Virus record (IMG/VR): IMGVR_UViG_3300042525_000101
Span: 1 to 35,827 of that record
DNA from: a virus
Strand: one strand, 5' to 3'
DNA length: 35,827 bases
Numbering within the stretch: the stretch's first letter is position 1; each line of letters opens with the position of its first letter. The notes beneath the pieces were generated by a model. The model saw only the letters and a program-made list of their open reading frames with translations. It was not told the origin of the DNA and did not search any database. Positions 12,323 through 20,012 of the stretch are shown in pieces. Made by a program: the position numbers and the translations under genes.

Positions 12323-13168
12323 ATGGCAACTCTTAACAGCTATATCACGGAAGTCCGGAGGCTGTTGCACGATGCAAACGGAAATTTTTACTCCGACTCC
12401 GAACTGACTGATTACATCAATGGTGCGCGGGAACGTGTTGCCAGAGATACCGGCTGTTTAAGAAAACTGCAAGTTGCTCAAACACCAATAGCACCAGTTG
12501 GTTATTCCGGTAATCCTGTGCCTTGGGCTGCAAATACTGCGGTCAATCTGAATGACTTAATTTTTTCAAACATCTTTACCTATGTCGTTACTACGGCAGG
12601 AACAACAGGCGATCAACCGCCACCGTATCCAGATTCTTATACGAACTTCCCGCCATCAGCGCCTTTTGCGAATGGCACGGCTCAGTTTCAGTACGCAGGC
12701 AATGTCGAGATTATTCCTTATGACAGTTTGCCAGAAGCTGGTCAGACGTTAGACATTCTGAACATTAATGTGTTTTGGGGGAACAGCCGCTACCCGCTGT
12801 CCTATATGTCTTGGACACAGTTCAACGCACAGTTACGGTATTGGCAGAACTATATCGGGCGTCCAGTAGCGTTTTCGGTATTTGGTCAAAACCAGATTTA
12901 CATTTCGCCAGTACCTGACCAGGTTTACACCATTGAGGTAGACACAACCGTTTTGCCTTTGCCGCTAATCAATGGCGCACAGGTAGACACGATTATTGAT
13001 CCGTATACAACACCTGTTGCGTATTACGCATCGTATACGGCGAAGTTTAAAGAACAGTCTTATGGCGAATCTGAAATTTTCTACCAGCAATACATCAGCA
13101 AGGTTCGCTCTGTACTTAACACGACGTTCACAAGGCGAATGCCTGACCCCTATAGCACTCCGTTCTAA
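12323..13168 (+). CDS. Head-to-tail adaptor-like protein
   Basis: The N-terminal helical unit LNSYITEVRRLLHDANGNFY followed by SDSELTDYINGARERVARDT (about 4-43) is a pattern I associate with P22 gp4-type and related adaptor proteins that bind below the portal. The remaining beta-rich part (to 281) includes YWQNYIGRPVAFSVFGQNQI and a segment typical of tail-ring proteins. Position between capsid and the tail hub-like gene agrees. I infer a ring joining portal and tail. Confidence 0.7.
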   Translation: MATLNSYITEVRRLLHDANGNFYSDSELTDYINGARERVARDTGCLRKLQVAQTPIAPVGYSGNPVPWAANTAVNLNDLIFSNIFTYVVTTAGTTGDQPPPYPDSYTNFPPSAPFANGTAQFQYAGNVEIIPYDSLPEAGQTLDILNINVFWGNSRYPLSYMSWTQFNAQLRYWQNYIGRPVAFSVFGQNQIYISPVPDQVYTIEVDTTVLPLPLINGAQVDTIIDPYTTPVAYYASYTAKFKEQSYGESEIFYQQYISKVRSVLNTTFTRRMPDPYSTPF

Positions 13169-13170
13169 CT

Positions 13171-15135
13171 ATGGCTGCGACAGAGCAAAAGAAAAGCTAC
13201 GAGGTAGTCAAGAACTTCAAAGGTGTCAACACCAAGGCTAACCGCACGGCTATTGAAAAGGATGAGTTTGCATGGCTAGAAAATGCCATGCCTATCGGTT
13301 ACGCCAACCTAAAGATTGTTCCAACGTACACCACTGCAAACGTCACGTTTGCCAATACAGTAACTACTTTAGCATCTTGCAACATCAACAATGATGATCT
13401 TGCGCTAGGGTTTTGTGCGGACGGAAGGGCTGAGTATGTCAACGTCATTGGTTACAGTAAAGGAAATGTCGCAACTGCTGGTACGTTTTCTAATGGCGGT
13501 ATTAACATCACAGAGTGGAAAAGCGAACGCATACTTATCGGCGATCCAAACAACGGTGTCTATTCTTGGGATGGCACTAATCTTGTATCTATTGGATCAG
13601 TTGGATCAGTAGTTATTACCAATGGCGGTAGCAATTACTCTAATGTGCCTGCGGTGGTGATTAGCGCCCCGAATGAAACAGGCGGGATACAAGCAGAAGC
13701 ACAAGCCTCGGTGTTGGCGAATGTAGTCACAGCGATTACCTTGACAGAGGCCGGATCGGGTTACACATCACCGCCTACGGTCACAATCTCTGGTGGTGGT
13801 GGTGCAAACGCTACGGCAATTGCTAGTTTGTCTACGTTTAGAAAAGGCACTGTGTCGGTGCTGATTACAAACGGTGGTTCAGGCTACACCAACGCAGCTA
13901 ACACGGTAGTGACAATTGCAGGTGGTGGTGGTGCAAACGCAGCAGGTACGGCTGTTGTGGCAGGCGGTCAGATTACCCGTGTGGTGATGACCAATCCTGG
14001 CACAAACTACACCAACAACTCAAATATCACTGTCACGATTACGGGTGGTGGAGGCAGCAATGCGACAGCCAAAGCAGTCATCCTCACCGACCCGATCTCA
14101 GGCATCCAAACCTTTTCGGGCAGAACTTGGGTTAGTCAGGGAAGAACGGTTAGTTATTCTGCTGCTGGTAGCTACAGCGACTTTACAAGCGTTTCTGCTG
14201 GCGCACTTACTCTGACTGACTCGACACTGCACAGTAATATCGTGCAACTGTTGTCAGCCAATAACTTTCTGTACATCTTTGGTGAAGACAGCATTAACGT
14301 CTTTTCTGATGTCAGGGTGACCAATGTTGGCACAACCATTTTTACCAACACGAACGTCAGTGCGTCAGTAGGTACGCGCTTGCCTTACGGTCTGTTCCCG
14401 TATTTTCGTTCAGTATTGTTTATGAATGAGTACGGGATGTACGCCTTGGTTGGCTCGACCACATCCAAGATTTCAGACCCGCTAGACGGTGTATTTCCGA
14501 ACATTGACTTTACGACCGCCATCATCACGGCAGGTCAGGTGCTGCTGAATAACATTCTGTGTGCTGCGTTTAACATCCGGTACAACGACAACGGTACTTT
14601 TCGGTATGTCCAAGCGGTGTTTTTTGATAAGAAATGGTTTTTTACCAATCAGAACACAGCAACCAAGTTGGTAACGTCGATCCAAACAGGCGGCAAGATC
14701 AATATGTACGGCACGACAGGCACAGACTTTCTGTATCTGTATTCCGATTCTACGGGTATTGTGCCAAGTATTATCGAAACGGCATTAATGCCGATGACCG
14801 ATCCGATTAGAACAAAGCAGGCGTTAAAGATTGGTATTGAGGCAACTATCTCTGGTGGTGGCATTTTGCTAACAACGGTGGATAGTGAATCTGGTGCTAG
14901 TCCGGTTTACACGCTTGGCAATTTTGTTAATTGGATTAATAATTTTGGAAATCCAATTTCTTGGTTAAATAATTCTTCATTTGTTGTTCAGTGGATTGGT
15001 GGTCAGGGATTTGTGCTGTACAAAACAGACGCGCAACAATGGGGTAAGTATCTTGGTATGACCGTTACTTCCAATTCATCAGCAATGGTGATTAACGGTT
15101 TTGAGTACGAACATGAATTGAGAGTGAGGTTCTAA
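13171..15135 (+). CDS. Tail hub/stabilisation-type protein with four SGYT repeats
   Basis: The 654-residue protein begins with a pattern common in P22 gp10-like and short-tail hub proteins (KNFKGVNTKANRTAIEKDEF, residues 15-34, then WLENAMPIGY) and its later part (about 310-654) has LFPYFRSVLFMNEYGMYALV-type strands. Inserted at about 147-304 are four repeats of roughly 38 residues with the core TNGGSGYTNxxxVTIxGGGG. Such repeats are frequent in phage fibres and bacterial surface proteins and may form an exposed beta domain. Start ATG 13171 lies two bases after the previous stop. Confidence 0.68.
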   Translation: MAATEQKKSYEVVKNFKGVNTKANRTAIEKDEFAWLENAMPIGYANLKIVPTYTTANVTFANTVTTLASCNINNDDLALGFCADGRAEYVNVIGYSKGNVATAGTFSNGGINITEWKSERILIGDPNNGVYSWDGTNLVSIGSVGSVVITNGGSNYSNVPAVVISAPNETGGIQAEAQASVLANVVTAITLTEAGSGYTSPPTVTISGGGGANATAIASLSTFRKGTVSVLITNGGSGYTNAANTVVTIAGGGGANAAGTAVVAGGQITRVVMTNPGTNYTNNSNITVTITGGGGSNATAKAVILTDPISGIQTFSGRTWVSQGRTVSYSAAGSYSDFTSVSAGALTLTDSTLHSNIVQLLSANNFLYIFGEDSINVFSDVRVTNVGTTIFTNTNVSASVGTRLPYGLFPYFRSVLFMNEYGMYALVGSTTSKISDPLDGVFPNIDFTTAIITAGQVLLNNILCAAFNIRYNDNGTFRYVQAVFFDKKWFFTNQNTATKLVTSIQTGGKINMYGTTGTDFLYLYSDSTGIVPSIIETALMPMTDPIRTKQALKIGIEATISGGGILLTTVDSESGASPVYTLGNFVNWINNFGNPISWLNNSSFVVQWIGGQGFVLYKTDAQQWGKYLGMTVTSNSSAMVINGFEYEHELRVRF

Positions 15136-15981
15136 ATGCCAGTTCCAAATACATTTGCCAATGCAACAACGTCTATACCGTTGTCGCAATTGGATGCCAA
15201 TTTTGCTACCCCGATCACGTTAGGCAATACTGCCATTCAGCTTGGCAACACGGTCACAACGCTCAACAACATGAGTTTTGCGAATGTGACTATTACCAGC
15301 GTATCAACGCCGATTACTGCTGCACAAGGCGGTACTGGTTTAACCAGTTTGACCGCAGAGAATGTGTTGATTGGTAATGGCGCAAATGCTGTCAAGGTTG
15401 TAGCGCCAGGCACTGCTGGTAACGTGCTGGTGTCTACGGGAACCACTTGGGCTAGCCAAGCGCCAGGCGCAGTCAGCGGCAATGTCACCATTGGTAACAC
15501 GACGATTGCATTAGGTGGTACTGCAACGTCGGTCGGTAACTTAACGCTGACAAACGTTACGATTAGCAGTGGCTCAATGACGGGCAACATTGCTAACTCT
15601 AGCGTGTCTAACACCAGTGTTGGCAACGCAGTATCGGACAGCGTTAATGTGGTTGGTTATATGGGCTTGCCACAGAATAGCCAGAATGGTAACTACAACG
15701 TCGTGTTAGGTGATGCGGGTAAACATATTTATCACCCTGCTGGTCAGGCTGCGGCAACTTACACCTTTCCTGCAAACTCAAATGTGGCGTTTACAGTTGG
15801 CACGGCAGTGACCATTATTAATGGCTCCGCGAACAACGTCACCATTGCGATTACCACTGACACGATGACGTTGGCAAACTCGGCTAACACTAGTTCACGC
15901 GTTTTGACTGCTAACGGTGTCGCAACTTGCGTAAAAATTGCAAGTACGTCGTGGATTATTTCGGGAGCAGGCTTGTCATGA
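15136..15981 (+). CDS. Tail fibre-like protein
   Basis: The 281-residue product contains AAQGGTGLTSLTAENVLIGN followed by APGTAGNVLVSTGTTW (about 61-106), a hallmark module of phage tail fibres and spikes. The surrounding Thr/Asn/Val-rich repeats suggest a trimeric beta structure. The C-terminal half (VVLGDAGKHIYHPAGQAAAT onward) looks like a folded beta head or adhesion domain. It starts directly after the preceding stop and overlaps the Gly-rich gene. Host-surface binding is inferred. Confidence 0.75.
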   Translation: MPVPNTFANATTSIPLSQLDANFATPITLGNTAIQLGNTVTTLNNMSFANVTITSVSTPITAAQGGTGLTSLTAENVLIGNGANAVKVVAPGTAGNVLVSTGTTWASQAPGAVSGNVTIGNTTIALGGTATSVGNLTLTNVTISSGSMTGNIANSSVSNTSVGNAVSDSVNVVGYMGLPQNSQNGNYNVVLGDAGKHIYHPAGQAAATYTFPANSNVAFTVGTAVTIINGSANNVTIAITTDTMTLANSANTSSRVLTANGVATCVKIASTSWIISGAGLS

Positions 15982-16832
15982 CAGGCATTACACAGGCGCT
16001 TTTTATGGGCTACGGCGCTGCCGGAGGTGGCGCTCTTTACATGAGTGTATCTACGTCCGGCGCAACTGAAACGACAGACGGAGATTACAAGGTCGCTACG
16101 TTTAATGGCTCCGGCACATTTACGGTCAATTCGCTTGGATCAGATGGAACTTATGGCAATAAGGTTTCGTATATCGTCGTCGCCGGTGGCGGCGGCGGGG
16201 GTGAGACCTATGGCGGCGGTGGTGGCGCTGGCGGCATGAAAACCGCAGGAACCACAACAACGCCTAGTTTAACTGTTGCAGCTCAAGCGTACACCGTTAC
16301 GGTTGGCGGCGGCGGCGCAGTCGCTACAAACGGTACAGGTTCATCGTTAGGCGCTTTAGTTACAACTACTGGTGGTGGAAAAGGTGGCAGTTCTTACGCT
16401 GCTGGATCAAATGGTGGCTCTGGTGGTGGTGGTGCTGCTGCTGCTTCAGGAGGCACCGGCACTTCTGGTGAAGGTAACAATGGTGGAGCAGGAAAGCTTG
16501 ATAACAAAGGCGCTTCACAAGGCGGTGGTGGCGGTGGTGGCAAAAACGGAACAGGGGCAGATGCTGCTGGTACCGGTGCTGCTGGTAACGGTGGTTCTGG
16601 TTTAGCTTCTTCGTTGTCTGGTTCGTCTGTAACTTACGCTGGTGGTGGTGGCGGTGGGTCACTAAATAGTACTAGAGGAACCGGCGGTGCTGGCGGTGGT
16701 GGCAATGGCGGTCAAATATCGGTCAGCCCAACAGCAGGTTCGCCAAACACCGGTGGCGGTGGTGGTGGCGGGAGAATATCAGCTGCTGCTGGCGGCTCCG
16801 GCATCGTCGTTATTCGTTGGAGGTTCCAGTAA
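15978..16832 (+). CDS. Glycine-rich adhesin-like tail protein
   Basis: I start at ATG 15978 (ATGA overlap). The 284-residue product has a short N-terminal domain, YKVATFNGSGTFTVN, VSYIVVAGGGGGG, and then long Gly runs to the C-terminal GGSGIVVIRWRFQ. This order (YxVxxFxGSGTFTV, VAGGGGGG, Gly-rich core, GGSGIVVIRY-type end) is that of phage Gly-rich tip domains. In T-even-type adhesins, poly-Gly II helices pack into a sandwich with variable loops that contact the receptor. A receptor-binding role is the best inference. Confidence 0.75.
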   Translation: MTGITQALFMGYGAAGGGALYMSVSTSGATETTDGDYKVATFNGSGTFTVNSLGSDGTYGNKVSYIVVAGGGGGGETYGGGGGAGGMKTAGTTTTPSLTVAAQAYTVTVGGGGAVATNGTGSSLGALVTTTGGGKGGSSYAAGSNGGSGGGGAAAASGGTGTSGEGNNGGAGKLDNKGASQGGGGGGGKNGTGADAAGTGAAGNGGSGLASSLSGSSVTYAGGGGGGSLNSTRGTGGAGGGGNGGQISVSPTAGSPNTGGGGGGGRISAAAGGSGIVVIRWRFQ

Positions 16833-17188
16833 TGGCTCATTTTGCTGAACTAGACGAAAACAACATCGTCCTTCGTGTCATCGTCGTAAGCAACGAAATG
16901 CTGCTGGAAGACGGTCAAGAGTCAGAAGCCAAAGGGATTGCGTTCTGCAAACAGCTTTTTGGTGAAGACACTATCTGGATGCAAACCAGCTACAACGGTA
17001 ACAAGCGCAAGAACTATGCTGGCGCTGGTTTTGTCTATGATCAAACCCGTGATGCTTTCATAGCGCCAAAACCAGAAGAAGATGGCTGGATATTGGATGA
17101 AGAAACCTGCCAATGGCGTAATCCTGAACTTGAGGCGGCGATAGCAGCAACTAACATTGGAGTGACCCGTGTCCAGTCCGGTAACTGA
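16832..17188 (+). CDS. Conserved phage protein following fibre genes, 118 residues
   Basis: The start ATG 16832 shares its first base with the preceding stop codon; a start five codons upstream would lie inside the fibre gene. The pattern MAHFAELDENNIVLRVIVVS, then GIAFCKQLFG, QTSYNGNKRKNYAGAGFVYD and RDAFIAPKP is that of a conserved phage protein often found with tail fibre genes, including in cyanophages. Its function is not established; fibre assembly or tail-tip association is the usual guess. Confidence 0.75.
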   Translation: MAHFAELDENNIVLRVIVVSNEMLLEDGQESEAKGIAFCKQLFGEDTIWMQTSYNGNKRKNYAGAGFVYDQTRDAFIAPKPEEDGWILDEETCQWRNPELEAAIAATNIGVTRVQSGN

Positions 17189-17540
17189 CCTAAAACTCGT
17201 TGACAACGTCTTCGTCAAGATGCACCGATGCTTAAACGTCGGTGATACGCATGAAGGTCACGCCCATGTGTTTGACCACATCACGCTGTTGGCAACTGGT
17301 AAAGTGCTGATGAAGCATGACAACGGCGAACAGGAGTTCACTGCGCCGCATCTGATCGTGACACCTAAAGGAATCGTTCATCAGTTTATTGCGTTAGAGC
17401 CACAAACAGTCTTTTGCTGCATCCATGCAATTAGGGATGGTGACGGAGTTGATGATGTCGCTTCTCCAGACTTGACTCCAGAGCAGCAGTGGGAATTGTT
17501 GAGTAAATATAAACTAACGTCAGACTTGCCGGAGGCATAA
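17169..17540 (+). CDS. Cupin-fold protein
   Basis: The 123-residue product has a cupin metal-site pattern: HEGHAHVFDH (about 28-37) and, later, Gly-bearing TPKGIVHQFIALEP with another His, placed as in cupin motifs 1 and 2. Start GTG 17169 overlaps the previous gene by 20 bases with only a weak GGAGTGA upstream. Single-domain cupins appear in several phage tail regions with no known role; binding a metal or a carbohydrate is possible. Confidence 0.65.
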   Translation: MSSPVTDLKLVDNVFVKMHRCLNVGDTHEGHAHVFDHITLLATGKVLMKHDNGEQEFTAPHLIVTPKGIVHQFIALEPQTVFCCIHAIRDGDGVDDVASPDLTPEQQWELLSKYKLTSDLPEA

Positions 17541-17870
17541 ATGGGAATTAATGCTTTTACAAAAACTGGTAACACTGTCACGTTCTTGGCGGCTACCACT
17601 GCCCCAACTGCGGTGCAATGTTCGTCTACAACTATTGGCGGCAATCAGTACCGAATCATTAACGCAGGAACCATTACTGTATTTCTAGGTTATGGCACGA
17701 CCGCTGATGCAGCTAACAGTTCAGCGCAGATTGTTACCAGCAGCCAAGCTGCATTTCCACTGTTGCCAAACACCGATGAGATTCTGACGTTTGTTCCGAA
17801 TGCGTATTTCACGGGTATCACGGCTTCTGGCAACGCTACTATTTACATTACGCCAGGCGATGGTTTATAG
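17541..17870 (+). CDS. Small beta-sandwich structural protein, 109 residues
   Basis: The product (MGINAFTKTGNTVTFLAATT) is a low-charge beta-rich protein ending IYITPGDGL. It resembles the protein encoded at 27641-27988 in overall length, the early VTF/VRI strand pattern, the N(Q)xRIxN segment and the near-identical VTPGxGL ending, so the two are probably paralogues. Location among fibre genes suggests a virion surface component. Confidence 0.6.
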   Translation: MGINAFTKTGNTVTFLAATTAPTAVQCSSTTIGGNQYRIINAGTITVFLGYGTTADAANSSAQIVTSSQAAFPLLPNTDEILTFVPNAYFTGITASGNATIYITPGDGL

Positions 17871-17901
17871 ACCGACATGAAAGTAAATATGATATTGTAT
17901 A

Positions 17902-17921
17902 GCCTCTTACTTAGGAGGCTT
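17902..17921 (+). promoter_or_regulatory. Hairpin covering the ribosome binding site of the HNH gene
   Basis: AGCCTC (17902-17907) pairs with GAGGCT (17916-17921), which contains the AGGAGG Shine-Dalgarno core (17914-17919 region) of the gene starting at 17923. A TATGAT hexamer at 17889-17894 could be the -10 of an own promoter, but its -35 is poor. Sequestration of the ribosome binding site would repress translation from the long late mRNA. Confidence 0.6.
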
Positions 17922-17922
17922 T

Positions 17923-18378
17923 ATGAAAACCTGTTCAACGTGCAAGATAGAAAAAGAAGTAACTGAATACTACAAAGGTTACGCAAAATGCAAAGCCTGT
18001 TGTTATGAAATAAACAAGAAATATAGAGCCTCTGACCGAGGAAAAGAAGTAAGGCGTAAAGAAGCAATCAACGCTCGATTGTCTGGCAAAAAACAAATTA
18101 GACAAAAGCGTTATGAAGAAACGGAAAAAGGAAAGCTAGTATCTAAAAAGTATTATCAAAGTAAGTATCAATCGCCAGAAGGCAAAGCAAGGCAGGCAGC
18201 TAAAAACGCAGTGAAATATGCAATAAAGACAGGTAAATTAGTGAAAGAGCCGTGTTTTGTATGCGGATTAAAGGAATCGGTAGCGCATCATTCCTCGTAC
18301 GCAAAAGACATGAGATTAGTTGTAACGTGGTTGTGTACTCGACACCACAATGAAATACATAACCCTGTAGAGGTGTGA
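17923..18378 (+). CDS. HNH-type endonuclease, probable free-standing homing nuclease
   Basis: The 151-residue protein has an N-terminal zinc-finger pattern (MKTCSTCKIEKEVTEYYKGY then CKAC, Cys at about 4, 7, 24, 27), a Lys-rich linker and a C-terminal HNH-like end with CFVCGLKESVAHHSSY and LCTRHHNEIHN (His pairs and CxxC). It interrupts a run of fibre genes and is the only gene there with an unusually Lys-rich, Gly-poor composition, as expected for a mobile endonuclease. The N-terminal module is shared with the HNH protein at 35111-35497. Confidence 0.78.
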   Translation: MKTCSTCKIEKEVTEYYKGYAKCKACCYEINKKYRASDRGKEVRRKEAINARLSGKKQIRQKRYEETEKGKLVSKKYYQSKYQSPEGKARQAAKNAVKYAIKTGKLVKEPCFVCGLKESVAHHSSYAKDMRLVVTWLCTRHHNEIHNPVEV

Positions 18379-18379
18379 A

Positions 18380-19096
18380 ATGCTAAAGGTTGCAGGCGGT
18401 GTAGGCGGTGGTAGTAACGGCACAGTTACTTTAGTTAATACGGGTACTGGCTTAACTGGTGGCCCTATTACGACCTCCGGTACGATTGCGCTTGCAAACA
18501 CAGCCGTTACTGCCGGTACTTATGGCACTGCTAGCGAGGTTTCTCAGGTTGTCATAGACGCACAAGGACGCATTACTAGCGCATCTAACGTTGCTATTGC
18601 TATTGCTAACAGCGCGGTGTCTGGTCTTGGCACGATGTCTACGCAGAATGCCAACAATGTGGCGATCACAGGTGGCAATGTTACTGCTACCAATGTTACT
18701 ACTACGAATTCTTTTATTGGCGCGGCATTCCAAGCTTCAGGTAGCGGTGGTGGTACGTTAAAAAATTCAGGCGGCACACCACAAATGCAGTGGGGATCGG
18801 GCGGCGGTAACAACTTATCGCTTGAAGTTGCTACCAATATCAATCCTGCTAATGCTGCGGTCAGTATTAGCCCAACAGGTACAGGCACAGTAACAATTAA
18901 TCCTGCTGGTGGTGGTTCTGCAAACCTAACCAGTGTGACTGCGGCTAATGTAACTATCACTGCTAACTTGTTTGCTAACCTAGCAACAAGCAATACAGCG
19001 GCAATGCCTGATCCTAGTCTGCCGTTAGCGCCAGAAGGTTACATAACGGTATATGTGAATGGAAGTGCTAAGAAAATCCCGTATTACGGAGTCTAA
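18380..19096 (+). CDS. Tail fibre or spike segment
   Basis: The 238-residue protein contains VTLVNTGTGLTGGPITTSGT followed by IALANTAVTAGTYGTASEV (about 16-54), a repeat module widespread in phage fibres, and then VVIDAQGRITSASNVAI. The C-terminal half is Gly/Asn/Thr-rich. It starts one base after the HNH gene stop, with GAGGTG upstream. It may once have been adjacent to the fibre genes before the HNH gene arrived. Function is host attachment by inference. Confidence 0.7.
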   Translation: MLKVAGGVGGGSNGTVTLVNTGTGLTGGPITTSGTIALANTAVTAGTYGTASEVSQVVIDAQGRITSASNVAIAIANSAVSGLGTMSTQNANNVAITGGNVTATNVTTTNSFIGAAFQASGSGGGTLKNSGGTPQMQWGSGGGNNLSLEVATNINPANAAVSISPTGTGTVTINPAGGGSANLTSVTAANVTITANLFANLATSNTAAMPDPSLPLAPEGYITVYVNGSAKKIPYYGV

Positions 19097-19321
19097 ATGG
19101 AAGGCCAAATGCTCTTTAATCTTGTTGTTGGGGTCGCTGCATTTTTTGGTGGCTGGACACTGAACAACATTACACGGATGTTGAACCGGATTGACGATGA
19201 CATTCGGGAGTTGCCGCACATTTATCTAAGCAAAGACGATTACAAGAACGACATTCATGAGATCAAAGGGATGTTGGGCAAGATTTTCGATAAGTTAGAA
19301 GGTAAGGCCGACAAAACATGA
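19097..19321 (+). CDS. Small membrane-anchored protein with coiled tail, 74 residues
   Basis: One N-terminal hydrophobic helix (LFNLVVGVAAFFGGWTL, about 6-22) is followed by an amphipathic, charged segment MLNRIDDDIRELPHIYLSKD and a helical end. This layout is common for small phage proteins near tail and lysis genes. It could be a holin-like or spanin-like protein or a virion-associated membrane peptide. GGAG precedes the ATG. It overlaps the next gene by four bases. Confidence 0.6.
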   Translation: MEGQMLFNLVVGVAAFFGGWTLNNITRMLNRIDDDIRELPHIYLSKDDYKNDIHEIKGMLGKIFDKLEGKADKT

Positions 19322-19662
19322 ACATGGACGCTCTTAGCATTGTGAAGTTCGGCGATAGGGATTCGCTAGGAGAGTTTTTGTTTGAAAACGGGCTACAGCA
19401 CAAGTTATTCCAAGAAACCTTTATGGATCAGGGCATTTCAGTGCCTGTTTTCCCTTTAATTGACGCAAATATCGACAATTTGGACGATTGGTTACAGGTT
19501 CACCAGGTCGAACACCAAGCATTTGCAAGCCTTTTGGGGCTAAATAACCCCTTTAATTTGCTTGATACGGATTGGAATAGAGAGGAAGATTTCTACGATT
19601 GGATCGCTAGTCACTTGTATATTCACGAACAAATTGCAGCATCCCTTAACTTGTCGAGTTGA
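19318..19662 (+). CDS. Hypothetical acidic protein, 114 residues
   Basis: The product (MNMDALSIVKFGDRDSLGEF) is acidic and helical with many Leu, Phe and Trp residues and repeated Asp-Trp pairs (DDWLQVHQVEHQAF, EEDFYDWIASHLYIHEQIAA). No domain is recognised. Gene order between tail and ejection genes suggests a structural or assembly partner. Confidence 0.6.
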   Translation: MNMDALSIVKFGDRDSLGEFLFENGLQHKLFQETFMDQGISVPVFPLIDANIDNLDDWLQVHQVEHQAFASLLGLNNPFNLLDTDWNREEDFYDWIASHLYIHEQIAASLNLSS

Positions 19663-19664
19663 AC

Positions 19665-19997
19665 ATGATTGCTCCTCCCCAACCAAATATGAATGTTGCA
19701 GCGCAACAAAATGCAGATGTGATGCAAGCTATGCAAGGCGGTTCTGATCCTATGGGTGATCCGCAGGTGCAGCAGGCAAAGGCAGGCGTCATGCAGATGA
19801 TGGAGCAGTTTGGCATTACGCCAGAGCAACTACAGCAGTTGGGAAAGTTGGCAGAAATGACGATCCAAAATCCGCAGGCTTACCCGATGTTTATAGGAAA
19901 GTTGCAAGAATTTGGGATGAATGATGCGCAGTCACTTAGGGGTGAGATTGACTATCAGGCATTAGCGGTATTTGCTACTGTAGCCAAATTAATTTAA
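19665..19997 (+). CDS. Hypothetical Met/Gln-rich protein, 110 residues
   Basis: I start at ATG 19665, just after the previous stop, rather than at a TTG two codons earlier. The first 35 residues are Gln/Met/Pro-rich (NMNVAAQQNADVMQAMQGGS). The rest is helical, MMEQFGITPEQLQQLGKLAE and onward. It lies directly before the first large ejection-type gene and could be a virion core accessory. No family is recognised and the ribosome binding site is weak. Confidence 0.6.
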   Translation: MIAPPQPNMNVAAQQNADVMQAMQGGSDPMGDPQVQQAKAGVMQMMEQFGITPEQLQQLGKLAEMTIQNPQAYPMFIGKLQEFGMNDAQSLRGEIDYQALAVFATVAKLI

Positions 19998-20012
19998 AGG
20001 CAGGAACTGATT

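Noticed and set aside
16366-16662. His/Gln-rich minus-strand frame and Val/Leu-rich plus-strand frame in the Gly-rich gene
   Set aside because: These are frame shadows of repetitive GGT/GGC codons in the adhesin gene; low complexity explains them.
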